Below, piece after piece: positions 49,101 to 59,100 of a DNA stretch of 64,000 bases. The translations under genes were made by a program, and so were the position numbers. The notes beneath the pieces are model-generated. The model did not search any database, had not been told where the DNA came from, and was given only the letters and a program-made list of their open reading frames with translations. Each line of letters begins with the position of its first letter. The first letter of the stretch is position 1. This DNA is from Klebsormidium nitens (Eukaryota; Streptophyta; Klebsormidiophyceae; Klebsormidiales; Klebsormidiaceae), in contig DF237019.1 of the NCBI GenBank assembly GCA_000708835.1, positions 1 through 64,000 of the forward strand, given 5' to 3'.

Positions 49101-49663
49101 CACAACCAGACATCCACTCTTTTATTTGTGCTTTTTTTAATGCTGAAACCGGGATAATCGGTTGCAAAGGTCTTCAATCTGTGGTGTTGCAGCCTAGGGG
49201 TGTGTCCTGGTTCGCTTCTTCATATCTGTATTGGAATCTGTACAAGGGAGATAATGTGGGACGCAGCTTGAGTCACGGTTGAGGGGACCCAAATTCGAAA
49301 AGGGCTAATCCGCCTTTCTGAAGCCCGCTCCTCTGTTCAGCCCGCCATCGTGACCTTCTCACATCTTTCACTTGCGCTCTAGTTGGAGTACCAACTTGAC
49401 ATAAGGATACTTAAGCAGCATGGTGACTCCAGTCGATCAGCTCTTGACATACTAGCTGTCTTCGATGGGGCTCTTGCTCTTGGGCTCAATGCATCATAAG
49501 AAAAGCAATCAGAACCCAGACACCTTCTTAATAAAAGCGATGTCACAGACTTAATGGTCCAGACACAAACGCAGAAAACATGTAAAGCAAACGACTCACC
49601 AACTGAGCCATTCTCGAGTTTCGTGAAATCCGTCTCAGGGGGCGGGGGCGCAGGGCTCGCCAT
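37130..49663 (-). CDS. Na+/H+ antiporter, NHA (SLC9B) type, His-rich tail
   Basis: Cation/proton exchanger of the CPA2-like NHA family. Minus-strand exons: 49663-49600, 48971-48899, 47975-47930, 47383-47276, 46057-45850, 44717-44428, 43131-43050, 42311-42162, 41113-41055, 40161 to about 39953, about 39596-39515 (borders uncertain), 38899-38562, 37363-37130. The N-terminus is acidic and Pro-rich. Membrane core: ALLTLGVLFTLITVNLWLAI, then IREFGLCTILLRAGVALDVK (helix matching NHA 'REFGLTIILLRAGL'), then IPWTWGFMAGFITAGVAPAI, then DEGYGVEKGIPSLVLAVAAI followed by DDC, the paired aspartates of the ion site, then SLFVQPLLFGVIGTQIDI and VILTAPLGAMIL. The tail has many histidines (MIHHRYH, then FGFHFHGFHGFHG), suggesting metal or pH sensing. 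Target membrane is unknown. At least nine of its exon edges have tandem intronic copies. Confidence 0.88.
37500..38050 (-). repeat. Copies of antiporter exon 13 5' edge (4 copies)
   Basis: The start of the last exon (GTATTTGCGGTGAGCATGCT on the minus strand) recurs upstream. With the AGCATGCTC block as marker the true copy is at 37344 and the others at 37546, 37697, 37868 and 38034 (steps 202, 151, 171, 166). The GCACCGAGGGGGGCGGTGAG block accompanies most copies. Confidence 0.9.
38060..38500 (-). repeat. Copies of antiporter exon 12 3' edge (3 copies)
   Basis: The end of exon 12 (reading AWLPKATVQAALAPQALS, then IGYAETV, donor GACG|GTAAGC) recurs downstream. The CTTACCGTCTCCGCAT block is at 38557 (true), 38386 and 38197; a more distant partial copy shares GAGCCACG near 38114. 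The copies at 38386 and 38197 keep a GTAAGC donor identical to the true one. Confidence 0.92.
39030..39410 (-). repeat. Copies of antiporter exon 12 5' edge (3 copies)
   Basis: The start of exon 12 with its acceptor (CTTAACCCAG|GCCGCGCCC, then AAGCAGCCCCGG) recurs upstream. The CCGGGGCTGCTT block is at 38874 (true), 39049, 39212 and 39358 (steps 175, 163, 146). With the array at 38.06-38.50 kb, both edges of the same exon are duplicated outward. Confidence 0.92.
39790..39875 (-). repeat. Copy of antiporter exon 10 3' edge (1 copy)
   Basis: The exon end (reading GAGALAIVVLGTVAAQG) and following intron recur 151 bp downstream (GCGCAAACCCA at 39945 and 39794). The copy still reads GAGALAIVVLGTVAVQG. 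Confidence 0.9.
40205..40870 (-). repeat. Copies of antiporter exon 10 5' edge (about 6 copies)
   Basis: The start of exon 10 (CCCTCTAG|TTCGAGAGCCTCCGGAAG on the minus strand) recurs upstream. The CTCGAACTA block is at 40156 (true), 40238, 40330, 40495 and 40582, with weaker copies near 40663 and 40855. Steps are about 82-92, with 165 and ~190 where a unit is missing. This array has half the period of the others. The copies at 40238, 40330 and 40495 keep CTAG acceptors. Confidence 0.88.
41650..42045 (-). repeat. Copies of antiporter exon 8 3' edge (3 copies)
   Basis: The exon end (reading VIGLGGVLLLPRDKAE) recurs downstream. The GCAGCAGCAGCACTC block is at 42180 (true), 41986, 41833 and, much diverged, about 41696 (steps 194, 153, 137). 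Confidence 0.85.
42445..42510 (-). repeat. Copy of antiporter exon 8 5' edge (1 copy)
   Basis: The acceptor region and exon start (CCTGCACA block, then the ACGACGCCTTGGAAAACTG region on the plus strand) recur 186 bp upstream of the exon: the block is at 42311 (true) and 42497 (copy). The copy is diverged but keeps an AG acceptor. Confidence 0.7.
43600..44360 (-). repeat. Copies of antiporter exon 6 3' edge (5 copies)
   Basis: About 108 bp of exon end (reading SIPWTWGFMAGFITAGVA, then IVVPALLALQ) plus donor and intron recur downstream. The AACAACAATC block is at 44449 (true), then 44271, 44105, 43961, 43788 and 43622 (steps 178, 166, 144, 173, 166). Four copies keep GT donors (GTAGGG, GTAAGG, GTAAGG, GTAAGT), which look stronger than the true donor GTATGG. 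Confidence 0.95.
44716..44750. repeat. Short telomere-like TTTAGGG stretch
   Basis: GGGTTTAGGGTTTAAGGGG lies next to the acceptor of antiporter exon 6 and on the minus strand forms its pyrimidine-rich CCCTAAACCC tract. Similar degenerate CCCTAA/CCCAAA runs occur near 39604-39640, 44375-44410 and 54424-54500. Confidence 0.6.
44760..45035 (-). repeat. Copies of antiporter exon 6 5' edge (2 copies)
   Basis: The block CACGCGGCCGGCC of the exon start is at 44698 (true) and 44844 (copy), 146 bp upstream. The exon block TTGACGTCGAGCGCA recurs at about 44940, and a form of it near 44768. Confidence 0.85.
47015..47215. ncRNA. Long imperfect hairpin in an antiporter intron
   Basis: A ~200-nt inverted repeat. 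The outer arms 47022-47044 and 47185-47207 are perfect 23-bp complements. The inner arms 47097-47108 and 47119-47130 pair perfectly around a 10-nt loop, and the segment outward of them (CGATGCGCAGAA) pairs with few mismatches; the middle has bulges. TGCAG words flank both sides. It lies in the intron between exons at 47276 and 46057. The shape is that of a plant microRNA or siRNA foldback precursor, or a small inverted-repeat element. No transcript evidence is available, and the RNA-gene call is inference. Confidence 0.5.
48656..48765 (+). repeat. Dispersed repeat, copy 1
   Basis: Contains GGTTAGGGTGGATAGGGGTG, GCGGAGCAG and TACTATCTTGGCTTATCG. The first part matches the reverse complement of 56225-56282, and the last part matches 56307-56335 in the same orientation. 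It is probably a fragment of an interspersed element; family unknown. Confidence 0.6.
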
Positions 49664-49739
49664 TCCTTGAGGGCTGTATCTTCGTCCTGGGTTGTCTAAC
49701 CCCGCTGAATTTGGCTAACCACCCTGGGTTAAGCAAATT

Positions 49740-51100
49740 GTGCAAGGCTGCACCTGATGGGTAGAGAAAGAGGCACTTGAATGCAGGCCAGATTGATTTC
49801 CGTGTCCCACAGAAACGGCATTGTATTGACACAGAAGCGCCTTGTCAGGGAAGGGTTTGCCTGGGTCAATGAGAGGATCCTTTGCATCAATTCAGGCAAG
49901 GTTTCGTCGCCACCAAAGGCACATGGTATCAATGAGGGGGGTTGCAAGTTGTAGCTGGTTCAGTCCAATTTTGCAACCTTGGATTGCCACAAAGCCTTGG
50001 TAAACAGCCAAAGTACTCAAACAGAGTTATCCTGCGCAATCATCTGCAACATCTTTGAGTTTCTAAAGCCAGTGGTTAGCGCCCCTCTACGAATAATTGC
50101 CTGAACAAGCAAGCTCTGATATAGGTCACACAATAAGCTGCTAGACGTAGAGGCAGTCGGAAGAGCTACGTAGAGGGAAAACCAACAAGACAAGGTCTAT
50201 CACCCCCCGCACTCAACGAGAACGGCACTTCGAGCAACTCGCGACGCGTCACAAAACTGAGCACAATGTAGCACGACCCCACAAGTTGTGTTGGAACAAA
50301 CTTTTCACATTGACTGACAACAGGACACATGTTCTGGGTAGCGCCTCTTTGGAGTGAGCTCACTGCATCTCCGCTGATCAAAATCTAAGAGACGGGGATA
50401 AGATGAACTCCTCAACCAGCTTGAAAGCTCCCCACAACCAGCTTGAAAGCTCCCCATTGCTTATGCCCCACTCACAACAAGAGAATTGGCCTCGCTAATT
50501 AGTGTCAGAAACCAGGCAGCGAGAATGAGTGCTGATGAGTCACACCAGGGCAGTCTTAAGCTCTTGCTCTTTCTCAAAAGTTCCACAGATTCCACTCCAA
50601 TACATTCCGCATCTGCCTTGGTCCATACGGACAATCACTCGGTATTCTACCTCCCAGGGAATTGAGCGACCAGTTTCATTGGCTAAGTAGACAACTTTGG
50701 GCAGACTCAGAAGTCCCCCAGCTGCAGTCCATTCCAGCAGACTTATGACTGGGTTAAGCATAGCGGGGTGAGCCCAGATCAAGCAATTGCCTATCGTCTA
50801 ACCAAGGGGCTAAACCCAAGCTGACTCAACTGCACTTTTCGAACCCTCAGCACATCTTTGCAAGCTTCAAGCCCTTTGCTCTTCTTAAGGTGCAGGCCAG
50901 TGACAAATCGGAGTGAGGCGCTTTTCCCCGCCTTTGATTAGCTGGATTCGGGTGTTGCCCTTCTCAAAAAGCTCGGTTCTCAGAATGCAGTGCCTCACTT
51001 TCGTCTTCCAGATCATTCTCCACATACCAAGCCCCAACAGAGAATACAAATGCCCACACTTTTTGGTAACGAAAAGCTGCCATCTATTGCGGCACTGCAA
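49740..51100 (-). CDS. Unassigned coding-like segments
   Basis: Three minus-strand pieces look coding but are not assembled. 51030-50885 reads MIWKTKVRHCILRTELFEKG and stops at 50885. 50782-50540 reads LPKVVYLANETGRSIPWEVE, then YWSGICGTFEKEQEL, and stops at 50540. 49930-49745 reads DETLPELMQRILSLTQANPS, then FLWDTEINLACIQV. I do not recognise a family. They could be decayed gene fragments or exons of one gene just upstream of the antiporter start. Confidence 0.3.
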
Positions 51101-53185
51101 TCACATGCCTTATTGCTGCCTGATGCATGGCTGCATCGCTTTGTCACCTTGGACTCCTTTAGTTTGTCATGGCCTGACAATGTCAATCTTTGCACTCCAA
51201 CTCTGTACAGATAGAAAAGATACGTCCCTAAGGCAAATCAACGAGGAGAAAGCTCAGAGAAGAGGAAGAATTTGCCAAGCTCAGGTTGAGAAGAGCACTC
51301 ACCCGCAGCTCAAAACTAGATCACTGGACTCTCCGATGCCGCGCTCCCAATGCCGCGCTTCCAAAAAGCCGCCAACTGCCCGAACTCAGCTTCCGCCCCC
51401 TCAGACGATTATTGATTCATCCGCTGATCAAACGTCGTCTTCTTTTCTCCGAGAAGACTCGGTTCACTGCCTCTTTCTTTGAAGCCGAGCACTCTGTTTC
51501 TGCTGATAACAAAAATTTGGGGTGCTTCTGTGTCACTGATTGGACCACACATGCAGTGCTCAGCACGGAACAGAAGCCTTTAAAAGGCAACTCGTTGAAT
51601 CAAAAACGCACCGAGATTCTGAGGACTTGGAAAAATCCAAGCAAGAGTATCACTGCCAGGCTCCAGCAAGAATCAATCAAAGACACTCAAAACGACATTT
51701 CGACATCCGCCTGTGTGCTCACACACTGACAGAATCTCTGCAAACTTTCCCAAGCTAGAATTACTCGTCTAAACCCACAACCGGGGCAGTATCAAGCAAG
51801 TAAATGCCACGCTGTCGCCCTAAAATCAGCTCGTCAAGGGTTTTTGATATCCCGGGTACAGTCTGATTCGGGTAGGCATACTGTTATTAGTTGCCCGCCC
51901 CGCAAGCTACCTAGGTATGTCAAAGACGGGCCGCGTACTGTTTGGGTACACCTTCCAATGATCTTTCTGTGTGTGTGCAATACCGGTATACAAAAAAAAG
52001 CTGTAAAAATCAACCCGGTTCCTCCTTTCAGCATCCGGATTCCGGAACGAGCCCGATCGCCGCATATCTTCTTGGTCGTACGAAACTCCCTTCTTATTGG
52101 CCGAAAGCGACTCGACCTGACAAAAGTATCAGCCCCACAACCATGTGCGTCACGTGGACACCCTGTCCTGAATGATTGAGCTAGGGTGCAACTCGTTGAA
52201 CGGCGGCGGCTGTCCGAGTCCCGACACGTCCGTAAATGCAAAGGATCCCTCGATCCCTGACACACAACGTGCTCCATGCTCTGAATCGAGTCTGCAGATG
52301 ATCAGTAGTAGGAATAAACATCGGACAGCTGCAATGATACTCTACCAAATCCTGGGAGTTTCACTTGGCAATGCTATGGACACTTCTCTTATAGCCCGTT
52401 CATATCAAAAGGTGATCAAAAGCATGGGCCGGTGTGCAGCTATTGCAGATACTTATGGATCAGTTGAACCGCCATTCATCACAGTATGGTCGCGGGGAAT
52501 GCGAAAATAAGCGAGGGCCCCAGCAGCCTGGTTTCGCCAGCAGGAACTGAGTTCATTGTTGAAAAGTGTACGCAGGGAAATAGATTTAGACCCTTGCTTT
52601 ATCAGGGCCGATGCCTGCATGAGACTGAGCGTGCTTATAGGACGAATTTGGAGAAGTCCGCTTTGTGCAACAAGTCGCCGACGGTTTTTTGGACGTCCTG
52701 CAATAGGATCAGACAACAATGCGTCAGTACGAGCAAGCTTCGCCAAGAAAAGTGAACCGGTTTGGCAAAGAACAAAGTTATTTTGTACGAGGCCGCAAGA
52801 GTTGCTATTGCGACCCAGATTCAAAAAACCCTGAGCGCCAACGACACAACGAACGACAACGCCACCATCCGATAGCGGACGGATCAATCTACACAGCGCA
52901 ACCTGGATGACCAACCGACAAACAAAAGTCACAGGTGCCCAGCTGACTTCCTAATTCCCGCTTCAAACCTCTGTGCTGGACAGCGGTTATCGCGCATGCC
53001 ACCTCTTAACCGCGATCTTTTGAAACCGTGACTTTTTCAGATTGAAATGTCGATCTCGTAGACACTGTCAATCCACGAATCTGTTTTATCTAATTTACTA
53101 TCTGACCTCCGAGTGAGCAGCGCCGAGAAGTGGAGGCTGCTAGGCTGCTCGTCTGCCTATCTGCTAACAAAAAGGGTTAGCTGAC
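51101..53185. other. Region with no supported gene
   Basis: Open frames exist on both strands (for example 52932-52453 and 52277-51834 on the minus strand), but none has family resemblance or consistent splice borders. The missing last exon of HslU might lie here or in the 100-200 bp next to 53186; I could not identify it. Confidence 0.4.
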
Positions 53186-56100
53186 CTCTCTCGTGATGAC
53201 CCACTCTTGACCCGCCCTGTCGGGTGCGTTGAAGCTAATGTCTTCCACTACTCGTTCGATGATCTGTGAAAGGAAGAAGCGAACGGGTTATGAAACTCGT
53301 CTGGTGTGGCGATAACCTGTGTTGCTCCCAAATTTACCACAGGTCAGGGGTTGTAGGGTTTGACAATCCAGAAGAGCACTCGGAAAATTCCTGATGAAGA
53401 CTCGTCGATCCGAGCCTCTGGAACGAGGGTAAAAAGCACGCTCGGGGATACCTGCACAACTGCTTCAGCTTTCGTCCGCCGTACAAATTCTCGACTTCTT
53501 TGTGAAAAAGCGAGGACCATCGGCCCGGGGGTACCCAAATCAGAAAAGAAGCGCACAAAGGCGGGAGCTAAAGGGGAGTATTACGATACGCATTTAAAAG
53601 AAGTGGCCCAACGGCTTAGCCGAAGGGCATCCGACGACCCACCACCAAAAACTCGCATCTATGTCATCACACAGCGTCAGAAGTGCGAGCCTAGACCTGA
53701 ATCTCCAAGGTTCTCCCCTTCTCATTCAGGTCACTGGGGCTTATGTCGCACGGAGAACCATCAGACCGGGGGCTTCAAGCATCCAGGCTTTCGAGCCTTT
53801 TCGATTCTCAAATGCCAAACAGCACTTTGAATTTTCAATTGCTCAACCGATTTAACCAAAATCATCATCAGAGCGAGCCGATCAATGGCTTGAAACTCTG
53901 ACGCCCGTCGAAAAGAGGAGCTTGACGTAATCCTGTACATGCAACGGCTGCAGAAATGAAGTCGGTATGACTCGAGGGACACATCGTAACCAGAAACGCA
54001 ATTACCTTTACGGGTAGAAAGAAGTAACAAGGCACTTTAAGAGAGGATGACAGAGAGACGGGAAAGATTGACAAGGCCAAGAAGTGCAAGAAACAAAAGA
54101 AGGGCGTAGTAATAATGCAGAAAGAGCAGAAAAACGCAGAAAAGAAACGCTATACGACTGGGCTCGGATTTGCAATCGCCGGCTGCCAACATTGGTGAGC
54201 AGGAAAGCCAGCACACTGCAATAGACGCAATCTCGTCGAAGGCTTGCCCGCAAGGAGAAAAGCGCCCCATAAGCCACAGGTTAAAAGCCCTAGGTGTGAT
54301 GTCGGACTTACTGTGTGCAGCGGCCGCGCGTCGAAATTGTCGAGCGAGCGGTTAACCTCCGTTGCGACAGTCGCAATCTCGTTGATGGCGTCTTGCTCAA
54401 ACCTCGAGATACAGACCTCGAAACTCAAACCCCAGATCCCAAACCTCAAATCCCAAACCCCAGAACCCAAAAACCGGACCCCGAACCCCGGGTCCCAAGT
54501 TTCACATGCCCTGATGTCCTATACAACGGCGCGCGTGCTGCTGTCGCTAAAGGCGCCGCCGTCGCCGCCAAACGATAGGTAGCGTCCATTGGGGTCGCGC
54601 CGTAGCGTGCTGCCTGCGCCGCCGGCAAGGACGTAGCACATCGAGAACTGGTCATGCACCAGCGGGTTGCTCATCAACTCACCGTGTGCAGCCGCCGCGC
54701 GCCAATGTTGTCGAGCGATTTGTTGACCTCCGCCGCGACGGTCGCGATCTCGTCGATGGCGTCCTCCGAAAACGTCAGCGTGATGTCTTCCGTGGCCATG
54801 AGCATTTGCTGCTGCTTCACCATGTTCGCTTCTGGTTCCGTCAGGATGCGGTACAGGTCCTACGGAAACGGAATCGAAATACTATCAGTTACAGGAGCGC
54901 CAGCGTGATGTCTTCCGTGGCCATGAGCATCTGCTGCTGCTTCACCATGTTCGCTTCCGGTTCCGTCAGGATGCGGTACAGGTCCTGCGGAAACGGATCA
55001 GAACCGGTGTTTACATCGTGAGCGTGATGTCATCTGCTGCTGCTGCTTCACCATGTTCGCTTGCGGTTCCGTCAGGATGCGGTACAGGTCCTGGCGAAAC
55101 GGGACGGAGTAACATTCACTCTTGAAAATTCAAAACAACAAAAACTCCAAAACCCAAACCCGTGCTGCTGCTTCCTAAACTCGCTCGGACAGCGCGTTAC
55201 CAAGTTTCTGAAAAAGGGTCAACACCCATTAAGCAGTCGGCCCTAGAATCCAAACCTTCAATCACCAACATAACCGAGTACTCTGGAACCCTAAAATTCA
55301 AAATCCTAAACCTCAGGACTCACATCTCGCGTGAGACCCTTGAGCTCGACTCGGATTGGTAGCCTGCCTTGTAGCTCCGCCAGCATGTCGCTCGGCTTGC
55401 ACGAGTGGAACGCGCCGCTACACACAAACAGAATGTGGTCCGTGCTCACGTTCCCGTACTTGGTCGCCACCACGCTGCGAGAAATTGAGAAAGGTTCAGT
55501 TCTACGAATAACATGCTATATGTATGACATATCAACCTTGGGGACTGGTGGGCTTGGCCTGTGAATCAAGGTGGGTTTCGATGCAGAGTGCGTGGAAAAA
55601 GATTCTCAGTCTGTCTTTGCCTGGTCAAATGACCGGAGTCGATAGAAGAGAGGGGAGAATGTCGATCAGATATAAAAGGTTAGTGTGGCTAGCAGATAAG
55701 TACGGGCAGAGATGGTGGGCTTCTATTGAACTTTGGACCTTTTACTTGGTCGCCGGGAGACTCCGCAAGAAAAAGGCAAAGAGAGGGGACGGTATCTATA
55801 GGCTACAGACAAGTATGGGCTCTTGGGCTTGTATTGAGAATCACACGAATTGCCTTGTCTCCAGGAGACTTCGCTTGGAACAGGCATGACGAGGGGAGGT
55901 ATCCACAGGCTACGAAAAGTGCAATCTGATTACATGGAAGACAACGTCCCTGCTCCTTTGTCATCTGCAGTAAAAGAAGGGAGAGACGCTGAGTCTTCCC
56001 ACCAGATCAAACCCATCTATCCCACGTACGGGTGGGCTCCCCTCTTCGCTGCATGTGTTCGAAGACGGAGAAGCTCCGCCCTTCACATGCCCTCAATGAT

Positions 56101-59100
56101 GGGCAGCTACTCTCGGTTGGAAATAGGTGGACTTCAACGAAGCCCCCCCAAAGAAGCATAACGCTCAAGAAAGATCTTGATGAGCCAAGACTATGATAAG
56201 CTCCAATAAACACAAGAAATCCTAACCCAAAAGGATACCTGCTCCGCACCCATTCCCACCCTAACCACCAAAGTAACCATACCCGTCCCAGTGCGGGTAC
56301 CTTATTACTATCTCGGCTTATTGTCATTATCTTTGAGTTCAATCAAAGAAGCTCCCCCTCTCACCTGCCCTCGATAATTGGCAACAAGTCCCGTTGCACC
56401 CCCTCCGAACTCGCATCCGCCCCGTATCTCGTGTCACTGCTGATCACGATCTTGTCGATCTCGTCAATGAACACGATGCCGTCCGCCTCCGCGGATTGGA
56501 CCGCGTCCTTCGTGATCTGGTCCGAATTTAGGTGCTTCTCTAGTTCCACCTCCTGGAGGGCGGTCCGCGCGTCGGCCACCGTCATGCGCTGCTTCTCCTT
56601 GTTCGACTTGAACATCTTGTCCACCTGTAGATGTATTTAACATTTATTTTTTTAAAACATAAAATTACATGTGTTCGTCCTTACCCATCCGCAGGTGATT
56701 TGCTTTGGTCCGGGCGTCCGCCACCGTCATGCGCTGCTTCTCCTTGTTCGACTTGAACATCTTGTCCACCTGTAAATGCGATAGGCAAAGGTATAATTAT
56801 CTCGTCATTTTTATTTACAAGCAAACATTTCTTTGAGTCTGACGGTCCTCGCGTCGGCCACCGTCATGCGCTACTTCTCCTGTTCGAATTGAACGTCGTG
56901 TAAATCTGTAGATGAACTGACATTGATTTTTGGGAATCGTAGTAATTAACAATAGTTGCTTCTTACACCATCCTCCCGTGCTTTGCTTTGTCCAATGATC
57001 CGCGCATCAGTCATCGTGATGCGCTGCTTCTCCTTGTTCAATTTAAACAGCGTGTTCCACCTAAACATGAGCATTGGAAATGACGTGGTTTTGATATAAG
57101 CCGGGGTCACCTACTTTTCTTACAATTTTCTGCACACTGTGCCAGATTTGCACTATTCGACGCGGCTTCTCAGTAGTGTACTCTTCATCAGAGGAGGAAA
57201 GAAGAAGTAAAAGAAGGAAAAAAGAGCATACAGAAGCCTGGAAAGTTGGAAGTAACCTACGGCTCACAGCTCAAACTGGCGCAGTAAGAAGAACGTCGTC
57301 CTTCTAATCATATAATCGATCAAGAGATTTCTTAAACAAGGCTCAACTTGTAAGATGCTTGCAATCTCGTTCTCTCGCACTCAAACTTTTCTCCTTTGCA
57401 ATTGAACCCGCTCCAAAAGCACCTCAAATTTCACCTACAAAATATTAGCGGGATACCCAATACATACAATTCAAGACTCAAAACTACCAGCAGCCTTGTA
57501 GCTTCAAGAGGCCCCGCTCAAATCAAATCATCCTTGCTCACCCTGACTATTAAATCGTGCAGCATGATTGGCTGGAGGCCCCCGGCCCCAGCATTGTCCA
57601 GAGCCATCCGCATCCCCCCTGCGGGAAGGTTGATGTCCACGGTCTTGTTTTCCATCTTCCCTGCCCGCAACAAGGCCCGTATCCTGCAGAACAAAACGCC
57701 GTTGCTTCGTCGTAATGGAAGTTCTTAGTTCAAGGTTCTCGGTAGGAACGCTTCCGAAAGCAACCCGTAGTAATCCGCCTCAAAGACCGATGTATATGGA
57801 GGATAGCAGCGAATGGCTGCGCGGAGGTCAGGATATTTGTCGCGGACAATCCAAGAGAACAAGCTCTGAGGGAGAGGGCATGTGGAGCGGTCGAGGTGTC
57901 CTTACAAGCAGCTCTAAAAATCAGAAGCGACCATTCCGACCGGCTCGCTAGAGGTAGAGGAGAGAAGGGTCTGAGAATCTGCTATTGTACGGCAATCTCG
58001 ATATTTTTCGTGAGAGAAATTGCTCAGAAATTGCTCGCAACCTCAGCCTTCATTGCCGCCACGACTGAGTTCCTGAACAGTCTCGGGACCCGAACACCCT
58101 GAAGTTATGTGATACATTTTCTTCAATACATGGTGCGAAATCATCTCCCTGACGTTCGAGTGTAACAGCGAAGATGCGCAGCGCCAGGGGTACTACGACA
58201 TGCCGAAGACGCAGTAATCTGAAAACGCATCGAACTTACGTGTCCCGCGTTCGCCGATCGTCTGCCGCGTCCCCGACCTTCTCGCCCACTAACAGGTCAA
58301 GCAGCTTCTCCTCCACGCCCGCCTCTACCTCCGACAGAATCCGTTGCCGTACCTGGCACACCCAAAACGGAACGGAACTGAAATTGGCGCTTCTTCAGAT
58401 AGGAAATACAGGTTCTGAACCTTCATGAGTTCATGCAACCGCTTCCGAGCATGATTGATTCGCTCTTTGTTGCATTCCAAGGGTTTTCCCACCTCGGACA
58501 ACTTCCGTTGGCGTTTCTAGCACCCCCAAACGGAACCGAACTTGCTTGGACGCTCCTTCAAACTTAGCAGTTATTTGACTGTAAGTGTTCCAGGGTCTTC
58601 CGCATTTCCAGCTTCCAGTGGTACACAACAAGCATGACCCTCTCTGGCACCCGCTTCAAGACCTCGTAGCTTCTTATACGGTACTGCAAAGGCGCGCTTT
58701 TCCCCTGTGAAAAGGCAATGCGATATCGTGAACTGCTTGAACGCTTTTCTCTCAGTCCCAAATACCTGTTCATGAAGTGAGCGGCGAGGAGCGACCGGAG
58801 ATCTGGTCCCGGATGACTCGACGGTAGGAAAACTGTGGAGACCTCTGGTCATGCCTTTGTAATCACGAAGCCTCAATTGGATGGTGCAATAAGTTGGAAC
58901 GAACCTTTTGCTTCTGCAGCGTGATTGCCGCCTCTACCAAGTCCCGGATGATCTGATCGACGTCCCGCCCATGGAAACCAACCTCCGTGAACTTCGTCGC
59001 CTCTACCTGTAGAAGAAAGAGGGCAAGACCAACATTAGCCCCGTAGCCATTGGCACATTTACTACCAACGAGCTGCTTGCGTGAGGAATTGCCGGTGGGT

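Noticed and set aside
51834-52932. Two minus-strand frames of 147 and 159 codons considered as HslU 3' exons
   Set aside because: No residue pattern of the HslU C-terminus and no fitting acceptor.
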